Both the position numbers and the translations under genes were made by a program. A DNA stretch of 64,000 nucleotides from Thomasclavelia spiroformis DSM 1552. Its GTDB lineage: Bacteria; Bacillota_I; Bacilli_A; Erysipelotrichales; Coprobacillaceae. Shown here one piece after another: positions 29,264 to 37,326 of this stretch. The stretch is from the NCBI RefSeq assembly GCF_025149465.1, contig NZ_CP102275.1, forward strand, positions 1,302,001-1,366,000. The letters are read 5' to 3'. Each line of letters starts with the position of its first letter. The stretch's first letter is position 1. The notes beneath the pieces are model-generated. The model saw only the letters and a program-made list of their open reading frames with translations, was not told the DNA's origin and ran no database searches.

Positions 29264-29864
29264 GTTTTTGCATTGCCTTTACAACTGGTGCAAAAGATTT
29301 TCGATGGATCGGGCAAGGTCCATATTTTTCAAGTGCTTCTTTATGCATTTTAGTAACATAACCTTTATGTTTATCAAAACCATATTCCGGATAAATTTTA
29401 GCATATTCTTCCATTAAATGATCTCTAGTTACTTTAGCTAATATACTCGCTGCTCCAATTGAAATACTCTTAGCATCTCCTTTAATAATTGCTTCATGAT
29501 TAAAATAAGATAAAGGCATAGCATCACTTAAAGCAAACATTTTATCTCGCATTAAATTACTAATACATTTTTCCATTGCTTGCTTACTTGCTTGATAAAC
29601 ATTTAATTTATCCACATCTTCAACACTAACTATTTCAATATCATATGCAAGGGCATTTTCAACAATCAATCCATATAATTCTTCGCGTTTTTTATTTGAA
29701 AGCTGTTTAGAATCATTAATTCTTTCATCATAATAGCCTTTAGGAAAAATAACACCTGCCACTACTAACTCTCCAGCCATAGGTCCTCGTCCTGCTTCAT
29801 CTAAGCCAATAATGTAGTCATATCCTAAATTATAATACTTATTTTCATATTCATAGCGCTTCAT
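29244..29864 (-). CDS. rnhB: Ribonuclease HII
   Basis: Cleaves RNA in RNA-DNA hybrids and at single misincorporated ribonucleotides. The metal-binding residues lie in YIIGLDEAGRGPMAGELVV and later in SIGAASILAKVTRDHLM. The start chosen is the ATG of MKRYEYENKY at 29864, with AGGGAGAAACC-like bases upstream inside the end of rbgA; this gives 206 residues. An earlier start at 29903 would add 13 untypical residues. Confidence 0.93.
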   Translation of the reverse strand: MKRYEYENKYYNLGYDYIIGLDEAGRGPMAGELVVAGVIFPKGYYDERINDSKQLSNKKREELYGLIVENALAYDIEIVSVEDVDKLNVYQASKQAMEKCISNLMRDKMFALSDAMPLSYFNHEAIIKGDAKSISIGAASILAKVTRDHLMEEYAKIYPEYGFDKHKGYVTKMHKEALEKYGPCPIHRKSFAPVVKAMQKQMSFDF

Positions 29865-30717
29865 CTGGTTTCTCCCAAGTAATTTTACCAATATTACCAT
29901 CAAAAATATCGTTAAAAAAGACTTCCATCACTCGATCATAATCAGTATATCCTCTTACTGGCTTTATTTTACGATTTTTAGCAATATCGTCATATACTTT
30001 TTCAATCCAATCACTTTCAAAATCAATTTCAATATCATATCGTTTTTTTACACTGTTAGGATATGTTTTTTCTAAATATTCGATTGCATAAATAAACAAT
30101 TCATCTAGTGGTAAAATATCTTGTTTAATCGAACCAATTAATGCAATATTTCTAGCAATATTTATATCTTCAAAACGTGGCCACAATACTCCTGGAGTAT
30201 CAAATAATTCAAAATCTTTATCAACTCGAATAATCTGTTGAGCCTTAGTCACTCCTGGGCGATTTCCAGTAACAGTCGCTTTGCGTTTAGCTAAACGATT
30301 GATAAACGTTGACTTCCCAACATTAGGAATACCTAAAATCATCGCCCGCATCGCACGAGATTTAAGTCCTCTTTTTGCTTCACGTTCCATCTTTTCTTTT
30401 AAAATTTCCTTACAGACATTTATTACTTGCTGATACTCATTAAAGTTTTTTAAATTCACACAAATCGCATGAAGATTTTTGCTTTTAAAATACTCAATCC
30501 AAAGTGCTGTAACTTTATCATCAGCTAAATCTTTTTTGGTCATAACAATTAATCTTGGTTTATTATTACAAATTTGATCAAACATTGGATTTTTAGAGGA
30601 TAATGGTGCTCTTGCATCCACTAACTCCACAACAATATCAATCAACTTCATTTTCTCACTAATTTCACGGCGTGCTTTAGCCATATGCCCAGGAAACCAT
30701 TGAATTTGTTTAGACAT
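29851..30717 (-). CDS. rbgA: Ribosome biogenesis GTPase RbgA (YlqF)
   Basis: Circularly permuted GTPase needed for late 50S assembly. The motif order is G4-G1-G3: MTKKDLAD near residue 64, GIPNVGKSTFINRL near 130 and DTPGVLWP near 175. The N-terminus has IQWFPGHMAKARREI, typical of YlqF. The C-terminal RNA-binding domain follows. The 288 residues are normal. It overlaps rnhB and lies between lepB and rnhB as in Bacillus. Confidence 0.96.
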   Translation of the reverse strand: MSKQIQWFPGHMAKARREISEKMKLIDIVVELVDARAPLSSKNPMFDQICNNKPRLIVMTKKDLADDKVTALWIEYFKSKNLHAICVNLKNFNEYQQVINVCKEILKEKMEREAKRGLKSRAMRAMILGIPNVGKSTFINRLAKRKATVTGNRPGVTKAQQIIRVDKDFELFDTPGVLWPRFEDINIARNIALIGSIKQDILPLDELFIYAIEYLEKTYPNSVKKRYDIEIDFESDWIEKVYDDIAKNRKIKPVRGYTDYDRVMEVFFNDIFDGNIGKITWEKPDEAL

Positions 30718-30731
30718 ATTATCTTCCTCCG

Positions 30732-31277
30732 TTATTCTACAAATTTCATATTTTTTAAAGGAAAAATTACTATTCCTTTTTTACCAATTATATCACTGTA
30801 CTTAAAAGTTCCCAATGTTCTAGAATCAGATGAACGCAAACGATTATCTCCTAAAACAAAAATTTCATCATTATCTAAAGTTATTTCAAAATCTTCAGTA
30901 AACAACTTAGCATTATATTTTTCCTTTGCCTCTTCAATATAATCTTTATCTAAATAATCCTCTACATAATATGTACCATTAATATATAATTTATCATCTT
31001 TAAAAACAATATTATCTCCAGGCAACCCAATTACTCTTTTAATAATATCTTGATTTAATTTATTAGACTTTAAAACAACAATATCAAAACGCTTAATATC
31101 ACTTCTATTTAAATATAATTTATTTACAATCAAGGTATCTTTATCATGTAAAGTAGGATACATACTATCGCCCTGTATTTTTACTGGGACAACAATTTTA
31201 GTACAAACAGTAGCTGTAACTGCAACAATAATTACCAATTCTAATGAAAACCTAATCAATTCTTTTCTTTTTGCCAT
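30732..31277 (-). CDS. lepB: Signal peptidase I
   Basis: Membrane-bound serine protease that removes signal peptides from exported proteins. One N-terminal TM segment (about residues 9-30) is followed by the catalytic Ser in QGDSMYPTL and Lys in DIIKRVIGLPGDNI, with GDNRLRSSDSR near the C-terminus. At 181 residues it is the small Gram-positive form. It lies between rplS and rbgA, the conserved position. Confidence 0.95.
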   Translation of the reverse strand: MAKRKELIRFSLELVIIVAVTATVCTKIVVPVKIQGDSMYPTLHDKDTLIVNKLYLNRSDIKRFDIVVLKSNKLNQDIIKRVIGLPGDNIVFKDDKLYINGTYYVEDYLDKDYIEEAKEKYNAKLFTEDFEITLDNDEIFVLGDNRLRSSDSRTLGTFKYSDIIGKKGIVIFPLKNMKFVE

Positions 31278-31361
31278 TACAAAGCCTCCTACGATATTCT
31301 ATTATACAAAAAAAACATTTAAAAAGAAATGAAATAATTTCTTGTTTTAATTAAAACCAGT

Positions 31362-31389
31362 AAAAAAAAGAAATGGGAACCCATTTCTT
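31362..31389 (-). terminator. Terminator of rplS
   Basis: Minus-strand stem AAGAAATGGG/CCCATTTCTT followed by TTTTTT, overlapping the rplS stop codon. Confidence 0.8.
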
Positions 31390-31738
31390 ATTTTCTAATT
31401 TCTTTAATTCTAGCAGCTTTACCAGATAATCCACGTAAATAGTGAAGTTTAGCACGACGTACTTTACCAATTTTAGCCACTTCAATACGATCAATAATTG
31501 GTGAATGAACTGGGAAAGTTCTTTCAACACCTACTTGATAAGAAATCTTTCTTACTGTAAATGTTTCAGAAATACCACTACCTTTTCTTGCAATACAAAC
31601 CCCTTCAAATAACTGAACACGGAATTTGTCACCTTCTTTAATTTTTACATAAACTTTTAATGTATCCCCTGCTTTGAATTCAGGAATATCACTTCTTAAT
31701 TGTTTTTTAGTAATTTGTTCTACTAATTGTAAATTCAT
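31388..31738 (-). CDS. rplS: 50S ribosomal protein L19
   Basis: 116 residues. Conserved regions are [52 protein letters not shown] and [10 protein letters not shown]. The protein bridges the 30S and 50S subunits near the factor site. It has its own promoter and an L19-type leader upstream, although trmD lies just before it. Confidence 0.97.
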   Translation of the reverse strand: MNLQLVEQITKKQLRSDIPEFKAGDTLKVYVKIKEGDKFRVQLFEGVCIARKGSGISETFTVRKISYQVGVERTFPVHSPIIDRIEVAKIGKVRRAKLHYLRGLSGKAARIKEIRK

Positions 31739-31744
31739 TTCTTT

Positions 31745-31812
31745 TCTCCTTTATCAAATTTTGTCTTGGATGTTCATTCGATTAACCAGCGGAACACCTG
31801 CAGTCTTACGAC
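31745..31812 (-). promoter_or_regulatory. Probable ribosomal protein L19 leader (autoregulatory)
   Basis: The rplS 5' leader on the minus strand contains a stem GGTGTTC/GAACATC around a compact loop, flanked by GACTGCA and CCAAGAC, just before the ribosome site. L19 leaders in this position are known in Bacillota and are thought to let L19 repress its own mRNA. I matched it by position and stem layout only. Confidence 0.5.
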
Positions 31813-31818
31813 TTCGAT

Positions 31819-31848
31819 ATTATACATCATTTAAACAACAATTGTCAA
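31819..31848 (-). promoter_or_regulatory. Sigma-A type promoter of rplS
   Basis: Perfect TTGACA and TATAAT with an 18-bp spacer on the minus strand. The -35 box overlaps the last codons of trmD. Confidence 0.75.
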
Positions 31849-32567
31849 TCTTCTTCTTCAATTTTTTTCATCATTTCTAAGCTTTCATTATCAAATTCAT
31901 ATTTTTCTAATAAATCAGGTCTTTTTAAATACGTTCTTTTTAACGATTGATATTTACGCCACTTACGAATATTTTCGTGATGTCCACTAAGCAAAACATC
32001 AGGTACACTCTTTCCTTCATAACATTGTGGTCTAGTATACTGTGGATATTCTAAAAGTCCTTGACTAAATGAATCATCTTGATGACTGTCTTCTTTAATT
32101 GCCCCATCAAGTAGCCTAATTATCGCATCACTTACAACCATACTACTTAACTCACCACCGGTTAACACATAGTCACCAATTGATATTTCCATGTCAACAT
32201 AATCACGAATTCTTTCATCAAACCCTTCATAATGACCACAAATAATAATTAAATGTTTTTTAGTTGATAAAGTGGTTGCTAGAGCATGATTAAAAGTTAA
32301 TCCTTGCGGTGACATCAAAATAACCAAACTATCATCATCAACAAGAGTTTTTAAACATTCAATAATCGGCTCACATCTAAGCACCATCCCTTGTCCGCCA
32401 CCATACGGATAATCATCAACATGTTTATGCTTATCATTAGAAAACTCTCTAAAATCATACAACTTAACATCAACAAGATTTTTTTCTATTGCTCTTTTAA
32501 TAATAGACGTATTTAAAAAACCTTCAAACATTTCTGGAAATAATGTTAAAATATCAATCTTCATCAA
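31845..32567 (-). CDS. trmD: tRNA (guanine37-N1)-methyltransferase
   Basis: Makes m1G37 next to the anticodon, preventing +1 frameshifts. The 240 residues have the SPOUT trefoil knot: [65 protein letters not shown] and PQYTRP. The start overlaps rimM by 14 bp. The order rpsP-khpA-rimM-trmD-rplS is the standard one. Confidence 0.97.
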   Translation of the reverse strand: MMKIDILTLFPEMFEGFLNTSIIKRAIEKNLVDVKLYDFREFSNDKHKHVDDYPYGGGQGMVLRCEPIIECLKTLVDDDSLVILMSPQGLTFNHALATTLSTKKHLIIICGHYEGFDERIRDYVDMEISIGDYVLTGGELSSMVVSDAIIRLLDGAIKEDSHQDDSFSQGLLEYPQYTRPQCYEGKSVPDVLLSGHHENIRKWRKYQSLKRTYLKRPDLLEKYEFDNESLEMMKKIEEED

Positions 32568-33063
32568 TTAATCCCTTAATCAATTCAACTTCAATAACTT
32601 CATTATTTAAATCTACATCTTTAATGAAAGCATCAACATATGGAATTGCGACATTTTTTCCATTATAATCAATATTTAAAATATCATGACGTCCATTATT
32701 ATAAATTGTTTTTACTTTTCCTATTATTTTATCATCACACTTTACCATCAACCCAATTAAATCATCATAAAAATATTCATCTTCACCTAATAAGGTATTA
32801 TCCTTTAAACCGTAAATAAATGAACCAACATATTTTTCTACTAAATTAATATTTTGATGATCCTTGAAGGCTACTAAATAATTATTTTTATGAAATCTAG
32901 AGGAAATAATTTCTAATTCAATATCATTTCCATGATAACGAATATATAAAGAATTACCCTTTTTAAATCTTTCATTACTAAAATCACTATTCGATCTAAT
33001 TTTCAACTCACCTTTTAAAGCATGAGTACCCACAATCTTACCTACTTTAACCTTATCCATCAT
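32554..33063 (-). CDS. rimM: 16S rRNA processing protein RimM
   Basis: 169 residues: an N-terminal RimM domain ([18 protein letters not shown]) and a C-terminal PRC barrel ([10 protein letters not shown]...GRHDILNI...[13 protein letters not shown]). It binds S19 and helps mature the 30S head. The local ribosome site is weak (GTGAAATG), whereas a strong AAAGGAGC lies about 40 nt upstream with a short hairpin and a 7-codon open frame between, so translation may be initiated or coupled in an unusual way. Confidence 0.92.
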   Translation of the reverse strand: MMDKVKVGKIVGTHALKGELKIRSNSDFSNERFKKGNSLYIRYHGNDIELEIISSRFHKNNYLVAFKDHQNINLVEKYVGSFIYGLKDNTLLGEDEYFYDDLIGLMVKCDDKIIGKVKTIYNNGRHDILNIDYNGKNVAIPYVDAFIKDVDLNNEVIEVELIKGLIDED

Positions 33064-33143
33064 TTCACTATGAAAATCTATAAATTTTCATTTAGCTCCT
33101 TTCAACTTATTCACAACATATTCACTTACCAAATATTTCACTT

Positions 33144-33174
33144 AAAAAAATAGATGTGCAAACCACATCTATTT
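33144..33174 (-). terminator. Terminator between khpA and rimM
   Basis: Minus-strand stem AAATAGATGTG/CACATCTATTT followed by TTTTAAG. It splits rpsP-khpA from rimM-trmD, at least partly. Confidence 0.7.
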
Positions 33175-33175
33175 T

Positions 33176-33424
33176 CTATTCATACGATTCAAACTTAATA
33201 TCTAATTTTTTACTAGTCATTCGACCAGCTACTGACATCAATTGTCTAATTGAATTGGCCATTACTCCTTTACGTCCAATCAATCTAGCGATATCATTTT
33301 GAGCGCAAAACACATGCAATACTACAACATTTTCTTCTAACGAAGGCATTTCACGTACTTCTAAGTGTTCTTTGTCTTCGACTAATTCAATTGCGATATC
33401 TTTAAGAATCTTTGCGTAATCCAT
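33176..33424 (-). CDS. khpA: KH-domain RNA-binding protein KhpA (YlqC)
   Basis: 82 residues that are almost all one KH domain, with the loop IARLIGRKGVMANSIRQLM. KhpA pairs with KhpB/Jag in Gram-positives and affects cell division and small RNA function. It follows rpsP by 2 bp. Confidence 0.93.
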   Translation of the reverse strand: MDYAKILKDIAIELVEDKEHLEVREMPSLEENVVVLHVFCAQNDIARLIGRKGVMANSIRQLMSVAGRMTSKKLDIKFESYE

Positions 33425-33426
33425 AA

Positions 33427-33699
33427 TTATTTACCTGATTTTGAATCAGCAAATTTTTTCATAATTCCTTGCTTAGATAATAAGTTTTTAACTGTATCAG
33501 ATGGTTGAGCTCCGTTATTTAACCATTTTAATACTTCTTCTTCTTTAATAGTTACTTGAGCAGGATTAGTGCAAGGATTATATGTTCCTAACATTTCAAT
33601 AAAACGCCCATCTCTTGGTGCTCTTGAATCTGCTGCTACTATTCTATAGAAAGGAGCTTTTTTAGCACCCATTCTAATTAATCTTAATTTTACTGCCAT
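33427..33699 (-). CDS. rpsP: 30S ribosomal protein S16
   Basis: 90 residues: [40 protein letters not shown], then [16 protein letters not shown]. It is a primary 16S-binding protein. First gene of the rpsP-khpA unit, with AGGAGGATAT upstream and a promoter at 33731-33759. Confidence 0.97.
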   Translation of the reverse strand: MAVKLRLIRMGAKKAPFYRIVAADSRAPRDGRFIEMLGTYNPCTNPAQVTIKEEEVLKWLNNGAQPSDTVKNLLSKQGIMKKFADSKSGK

Positions 33700-33730
33700 T
33701 TATATATCCTCCTAATTAATTTACTCGTCT

Positions 33731-33759
33731 ACTTTAACATACCAAACATTAGGTGTCAA
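33731..33759 (-). promoter_or_regulatory. rpsP promoter with -35 inside a hairpin arm
   Basis: TTGACA, 17-bp spacer and TAAAGT on the minus strand, ending about 30 bp before rpsP. The -35 lies in one arm of the perfect hairpin at 33751-33778. Confidence 0.6.
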
Positions 33760-33778
33760 GCTTTTTTGCTTGACACCT
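33751..33778 (-). terminator. Perfect 11-bp hairpin downstream of the Rpn pseudogene
   Basis: AGGTGTCAAGC, loop of six T on plus (A on minus), GCTTGACACCT. It has no T-tail on the minus strand, so it may be a weak terminator, a structure shared with the rpsP promoter, or both. A related GTGTCAAGC hairpin occurs at 36374-36394. Confidence 0.45.
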
Positions 33779-33891
33779 CTAATTTTTAAATAAATTCCTG
33801 TTTATCTTGTTCATTCGCCCAACGATTTAAGCTCCTTTTATATGCCATGTCTCTTAACTGCTCATCCTGATTGAATCAGTCTATCTTTCCT

Positions 33892-34186
33892 GGTATATTG
33901 TAATTGACTCATTTAATAGTCATCTACAGTATACCTTCTCCTTTCTATCAACCTTGTTTATCCGTGGTTGATGACGTTTAAGTTATTCTGTAAAATATTG
34001 AATATGTGAATGTAGATTTGTATTTTTTTCCTTGTGGCTTGACTACTTTAGAAAGGATCTTACCACACCTTATTCCTAAACAATGATGAGTTAGATGAGT
34101 CTTGAATTCCTATTTTGCACCAGGTTTTGTGGTCTAAGTGTTGTGGATACCATTTCACATAATCTATTAGGAAAGGATGTTTTATC
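33892..34186 (+). ncRNA. Candidate bridge-RNA region of IS110 copy 1
   Basis: In IS110-type elements the long non-coding end before the recombinase encodes a bridge RNA that pairs with donor and target DNA. Here a hairpin ATCAACC/GGTTGAT with a 12-nt loop (about 33946-33971) is kept in both copies. It is followed by a stretch that differs between copies, then a block from TTGTGGCTTGACTAC to GTGTTGTGGAT that is nearly identical. Structured RNA is inferred; the ends are not known. Confidence 0.45.
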
Positions 34187-35371
34187 ATGAAGTTAGTTGG
34201 AATCGATATTGGAAAAAACAGACACTTCTTTTGCATCATGGATAAAGATACAGGTGAACTTATTATTTCGCCTACTTCTTTTGCCAACAATAAAGAAGGA
34301 TTTGATTTTCTTGTTCAAAAACTTAAACCTTATTCTAAATCTTCTGTCTTGATTGGTATGGAAGATACCGGACATTATCATTTTGCTTTGTTAAAGTATC
34401 TCTTAGATCAAAGTTTTACTGTTGCCTTGATCAATCCCAAAACGACCGATTTCACGCGCAAGCTCCAAGGTGGTATCACGAAAAATGACAAACTTGATAC
34501 GCTGACTATTTGCGACGTCTTAGATACCCCCAAACGTAAGAAACAGTATCGTATTACAAAGGTTGACAGTTTCGACCTTTATGAACAAAAACAGCTGACT
34601 AGACATCATCATAATTTAAAAAAGGAAATAAACGTCTATACAAATCGTTTACAAAAATGCATTGATGTTGTGTTTCCCGAGTTTAATAGTCTATTCAAGT
34701 GCAAGTATGGTACTGTCTACATGAATGTACTTAAAACATTTGGCAGTGCTGAAAATATCGCCAGTGCTGATATCAGAACCATTCGTAAATGTTTTGACAT
34801 CAAAGGCAGAGGTGGTCGTATCTCTCTGACCGCTGAAAAACTTAAAGAGTGTGCCAAATCTTCTATAGGCATTTCTTCATCTGCAGAAGTGATTCAAATC
34901 AAGCATCTCATTAGTCAAATTGAACTTATTCATGATCAAATCGCTGAAATAGATAAAAAAATAGAAGAGTTCTCTGTTCAAAACAACTCTCCTATCCTAA
35001 GTATCCCAGGAATTTCTCATTTCTCTGGTACCTCTATTTTAGCCGAATTAGGAGAGATAAGCAACTACTCCAGCGCAAGAAAAATCATTAAATTTGCAGG
35101 AGTCGCTCCTTTGCATTATGAATCCAGTCAGTTTACTGCACAGCATACCGCTATTACAAAGAAAGGATCTAAATACTTGAGAAAGACCTTATATCAAATC
35201 ATACTGCCTGTGATCAACAATAATCCAGTATTCAAACAGTATTATCAATTGAAGCTTTCTCAAGGCAAGGGACATCGTTGTGCTCAGGGACATTGTGTAA
35301 GAAAGTTGCTTAGAATCATTTATCATCTATTAACTACAGGTCAGCAGTTTGACCCTGAACTCCTGAGATAG
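34187..35371 (+). CDS. IS110-family transposase (DEDD/Ser recombinase), copy 1
   Basis: 394 residues. The N-terminal RuvC-like DEDD domain has GIDIGKN, GMEDTGHYH and INPKTTD. The C-terminal Transposase_20 domain has PILSIPGISHFSGTSILAEL, with the probable catalytic Ser, then FAGVAP and KKGSKYLRKTLYQ. The start follows GGAAAGGATG. The frame is intact and about 85% identical by eye to copy 2, so the two are distinct lineages rather than a recent duplication. It is transcribed against all neighbours. Confidence 0.95.
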   Translation: MKLVGIDIGKNRHFFCIMDKDTGELIISPTSFANNKEGFDFLVQKLKPYSKSSVLIGMEDTGHYHFALLKYLLDQSFTVALINPKTTDFTRKLQGGITKNDKLDTLTICDVLDTPKRKKQYRITKVDSFDLYEQKQLTRHHHNLKKEINVYTNRLQKCIDVVFPEFNSLFKCKYGTVYMNVLKTFGSAENIASADIRTIRKCFDIKGRGGRISLTAEKLKECAKSSIGISSSAEVIQIKHLISQIELIHDQIAEIDKKIEEFSVQNNSPILSIPGISHFSGTSILAELGEISNYSSARKIIKFAGVAPLHYESSQFTAQHTAITKKGSKYLRKTLYQIILPVINNNPVFKQYYQLKLSQGKGHRCAQGHCVRKLLRIIYHLLTTGQQFDPELLR

Positions 35372-36003
35372 TAAATAGCCATATGCAAATTTTAAAAATA
35401 CCTTTTTCAAGGTAGTTTTCATCATGCCCAAAAACTACAAATACATATTCACTTTTTAAAGAACTTTACTAGTTGATTCATAAAATCAGGAAGTTTATTA
35501 TTTTCAGACTTTTTCATCAAAAACTCTTGATTTTTATATAGTTAGCTTTCATGATCTCTACCATCTTATTTCCTTCTTCATTTCTGCTTTCATAGCAATC
35601 ATATAGTTTTAAGTTAGCTTTATCGATATCATCGATAAAGATTATCTGATATACATGATTGATATTTTTTTTGATAATCATCTCCTTCTTTTTCCTATCT
35701 TGATAACAATGATGCACCATATATTTGATACTGTTTTTTAGAAAACATTTCAATATTAACATAATCACCAGTATTGGTTTGTACTCTAATATCTAAAAGC
35801 ATATCTTTATCTTCAATATTTTCAACGACAAGATCAAGATTTAAGATCGTAATTGATTTACGGCTGATATTTAAAATACCTTCTATAAAGAGCTTAAGTA
35901 AATAAAAGGAATCAGAATCTTGATTATTACCAAGAGAATGTTTGAACATGAAATTATTTTTAAAATCATAGATTTTATCTACTCGTTTAACTAATTTGAT
36001 CAC

Positions 36004-36408
36004 CTCATTATCTTATACTTTTTTAGTGATCATTTTTCTTTTTTTATTTATGCTTTAATTAATTTTATTGATAACTGTTTATATAAAAATAAATTTCAAA
36101 TTATGATTTTTAATAAAAATATAATTATTCATCTAATAACTTAAACCTTTATCAATTGACACAATTAAAAAATTGATATAGTTTTTAACTTATTCACATT
36201 ATTCACAATATATTCACTTATGTTAAAAAATATAAAAATCACATATAAGCTTGGTATCTTAATTTTTACTATTCATTCACACGATACTAACATCAATTAC
36301 TTATTAATGATTCGATCACTATCTTTAGTCTATTTAGCCTTCATTCTAATCAACTTTGGCATATTAAATATAAATGCCAAGCATTTCTGCTTGACACTTC
36401 AAAACGTT
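36004..36408. other. AT-rich gap with tandem TTATTCACA boxes
   Basis: No gene seen. A short plus-strand open frame here has no ribosome site. Two TTATTCACA sequences abut at 36190-36198 and 36199-36207, with a third partial copy (ATATTCACTT) at 36210. They fit the DnaA-box consensus TTATNCACA. An imperfect hairpin with GTGTCAAGC/GCTTGGCA at 36374-36394 probably terminates the DUF368 gene. Confidence 0.4.
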
Positions 36409-37248
36409 TTACTGTATTTTAGATAATCCAAAAACAATTATACCTCCAAAAGCAAACGCTACTAAAGAAGTTATAATTAAATTAAAATCATAAACAACAT
36501 CAAAAGGAATCAATACTAATGACGATGCAACGATCAAACCTAATATTAAGCTTAAAAAACCAGCCTTATGTGTTTTAGTAAAATAAGAACATAACTTAGC
36601 ACTAATAACAATTCCTATTGCAATTCCAATAGCCATAAATCCTAATGGTAAAATAACCTCTAAACTAAAACTAGTAACATTTGCTAAATATGACTTAAAT
36701 AAATAATACTCGCCCAAAATAAGTAATACCATACTACCACTAACTCCAGGCATAATCATCGTAGCCCCGGATACAGCTCCAATAATTACCATTTTAATAA
36801 ATAAAGCTGCACTTAATGGAGGAAAATCAGGGTTTACAACTGTTTTCCCTTCACCAGGATTTAAAAATTCTAAAACAAAAATAATAGCCAAACCACAAAT
36901 AAAAGGTATTATCGCCAATTTTTGTCCGCTCATTTCACCTTTTAAAAATAGCGGTATACTAAAAGCAATTAAGCCAATAAACCAATATATCGTTTGAGTT
37001 GGACAATATTCAAACAAAACTTCTAAAATTTTAGCAAAACCAATTATCCCCACAGCTGCTCCAATTAAAACTTGTACAATAAAAATAATATCATCTTTTC
37101 GATTTGGATTTTCACGTTTAAACACACCACTAATTGCATCCATCATCCGATTAAAAATACCAAGGATTACCATCATTGTACCCCCACTTACACCAGGAAT
37201 AACATTTGCAATCCCAATTGCAATACCACCTATTATATTTCTTAACAT
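36409..37248 (-). CDS. DUF368 membrane protein (PopT-type polyprenyl-phosphate transporter)
   Basis: 279 residues with about eight membrane segments and an internal repeat: GIANVIPGVSGGTMMVILG near the N-terminus and TMIMPGVSGSMVLLILGEY in the middle. DUF368 proteins (PopT) have been shown in other Gram-positives to return undecaprenyl phosphate across the membrane for reuse in wall synthesis. It therefore works with the product of UppS, which makes the C55 chain. It stands alone between the Rpn remnant and the ABC locus. Confidence 0.88.
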   Translation of the reverse strand: MLRNIIGGIAIGIANVIPGVSGGTMMVILGIFNRMMDAISGVFKRENPNRKDDIIFIVQVLIGAAVGIIGFAKILEVLFEYCPTQTIYWFIGLIAFSIPLFLKGEMSGQKLAIIPFICGLAIIFVLEFLNPGEGKTVVNPDFPPLSAALFIKMVIIGAVSGATMIMPGVSGSMVLLILGEYYLFKSYLANVTSFSLEVILPLGFMAIGIAIGIVISAKLCSYFTKTHKAGFLSLILGLIVASSLVLIPFDVVYDFNLIITSLVAFAFGGIIVFGLSKIQ

Positions 37249-37326
37249 ACTAGCCTCCTTATCAATAATTAATTATTATAGTAAAATTGTTTTCATATAA
37301 CAAGGATTATTTGTAAAAAAACACCC

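Larger units (their letters stand above)
33890..35547 (+). mobile_element. IS110-family insertion sequence, copy 1
   Basis: The boundaries come from comparison with copy 2 at 54248-55900: similarity starts at CCTGGTATATT and ends at TATAGTTAGCTTTC. Both copies have a CT dinucleotide at each edge, consistent with the 2-bp core used by IS110-type elements, which lack inverted repeats and target duplications. About 295 bp of conserved non-coding DNA precedes the transposase gene and about 175 bp follows it. The element lies inside the Rpn pseudogene, on the opposite strand to it. Confidence 0.85.
33786..36003 (-). pseudogene. Rpn-family PD-(D/E)XK nuclease/transposase, broken and split by IS110
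   Basis: Reading from GTG at 36003, the N-terminal part has DFKNNFMFKHSLG, then DKDMLLDIRVQTNTGDYVNIEMF, the PD-(D/E)XK core of the Rpn (recombination-promoting nuclease) family. The frame then hits a TAG after GASLLSR, continues as EKEGDDYQK, and shifts at an A-run into NHVYQIIFIDDIDKANLKL. At MVEIMK the IS110 element (33890-35547) interrupts. Removing the element joins the frame to DEQLRDMAYKRSLNRWANEQ and a stop at 33786, with one TGA in between. So there are four lesions: two nonsense codons, one frameshift and one insertion. Confidence 0.8.

Noticed and set aside
36220-36426. Plus-strand 68-codon frame between the Rpn remnant and the DUF368 gene
   Set aside because: No ribosome site, composition of random AT-rich DNA, and it runs into the antisense end of the DUF368 gene.
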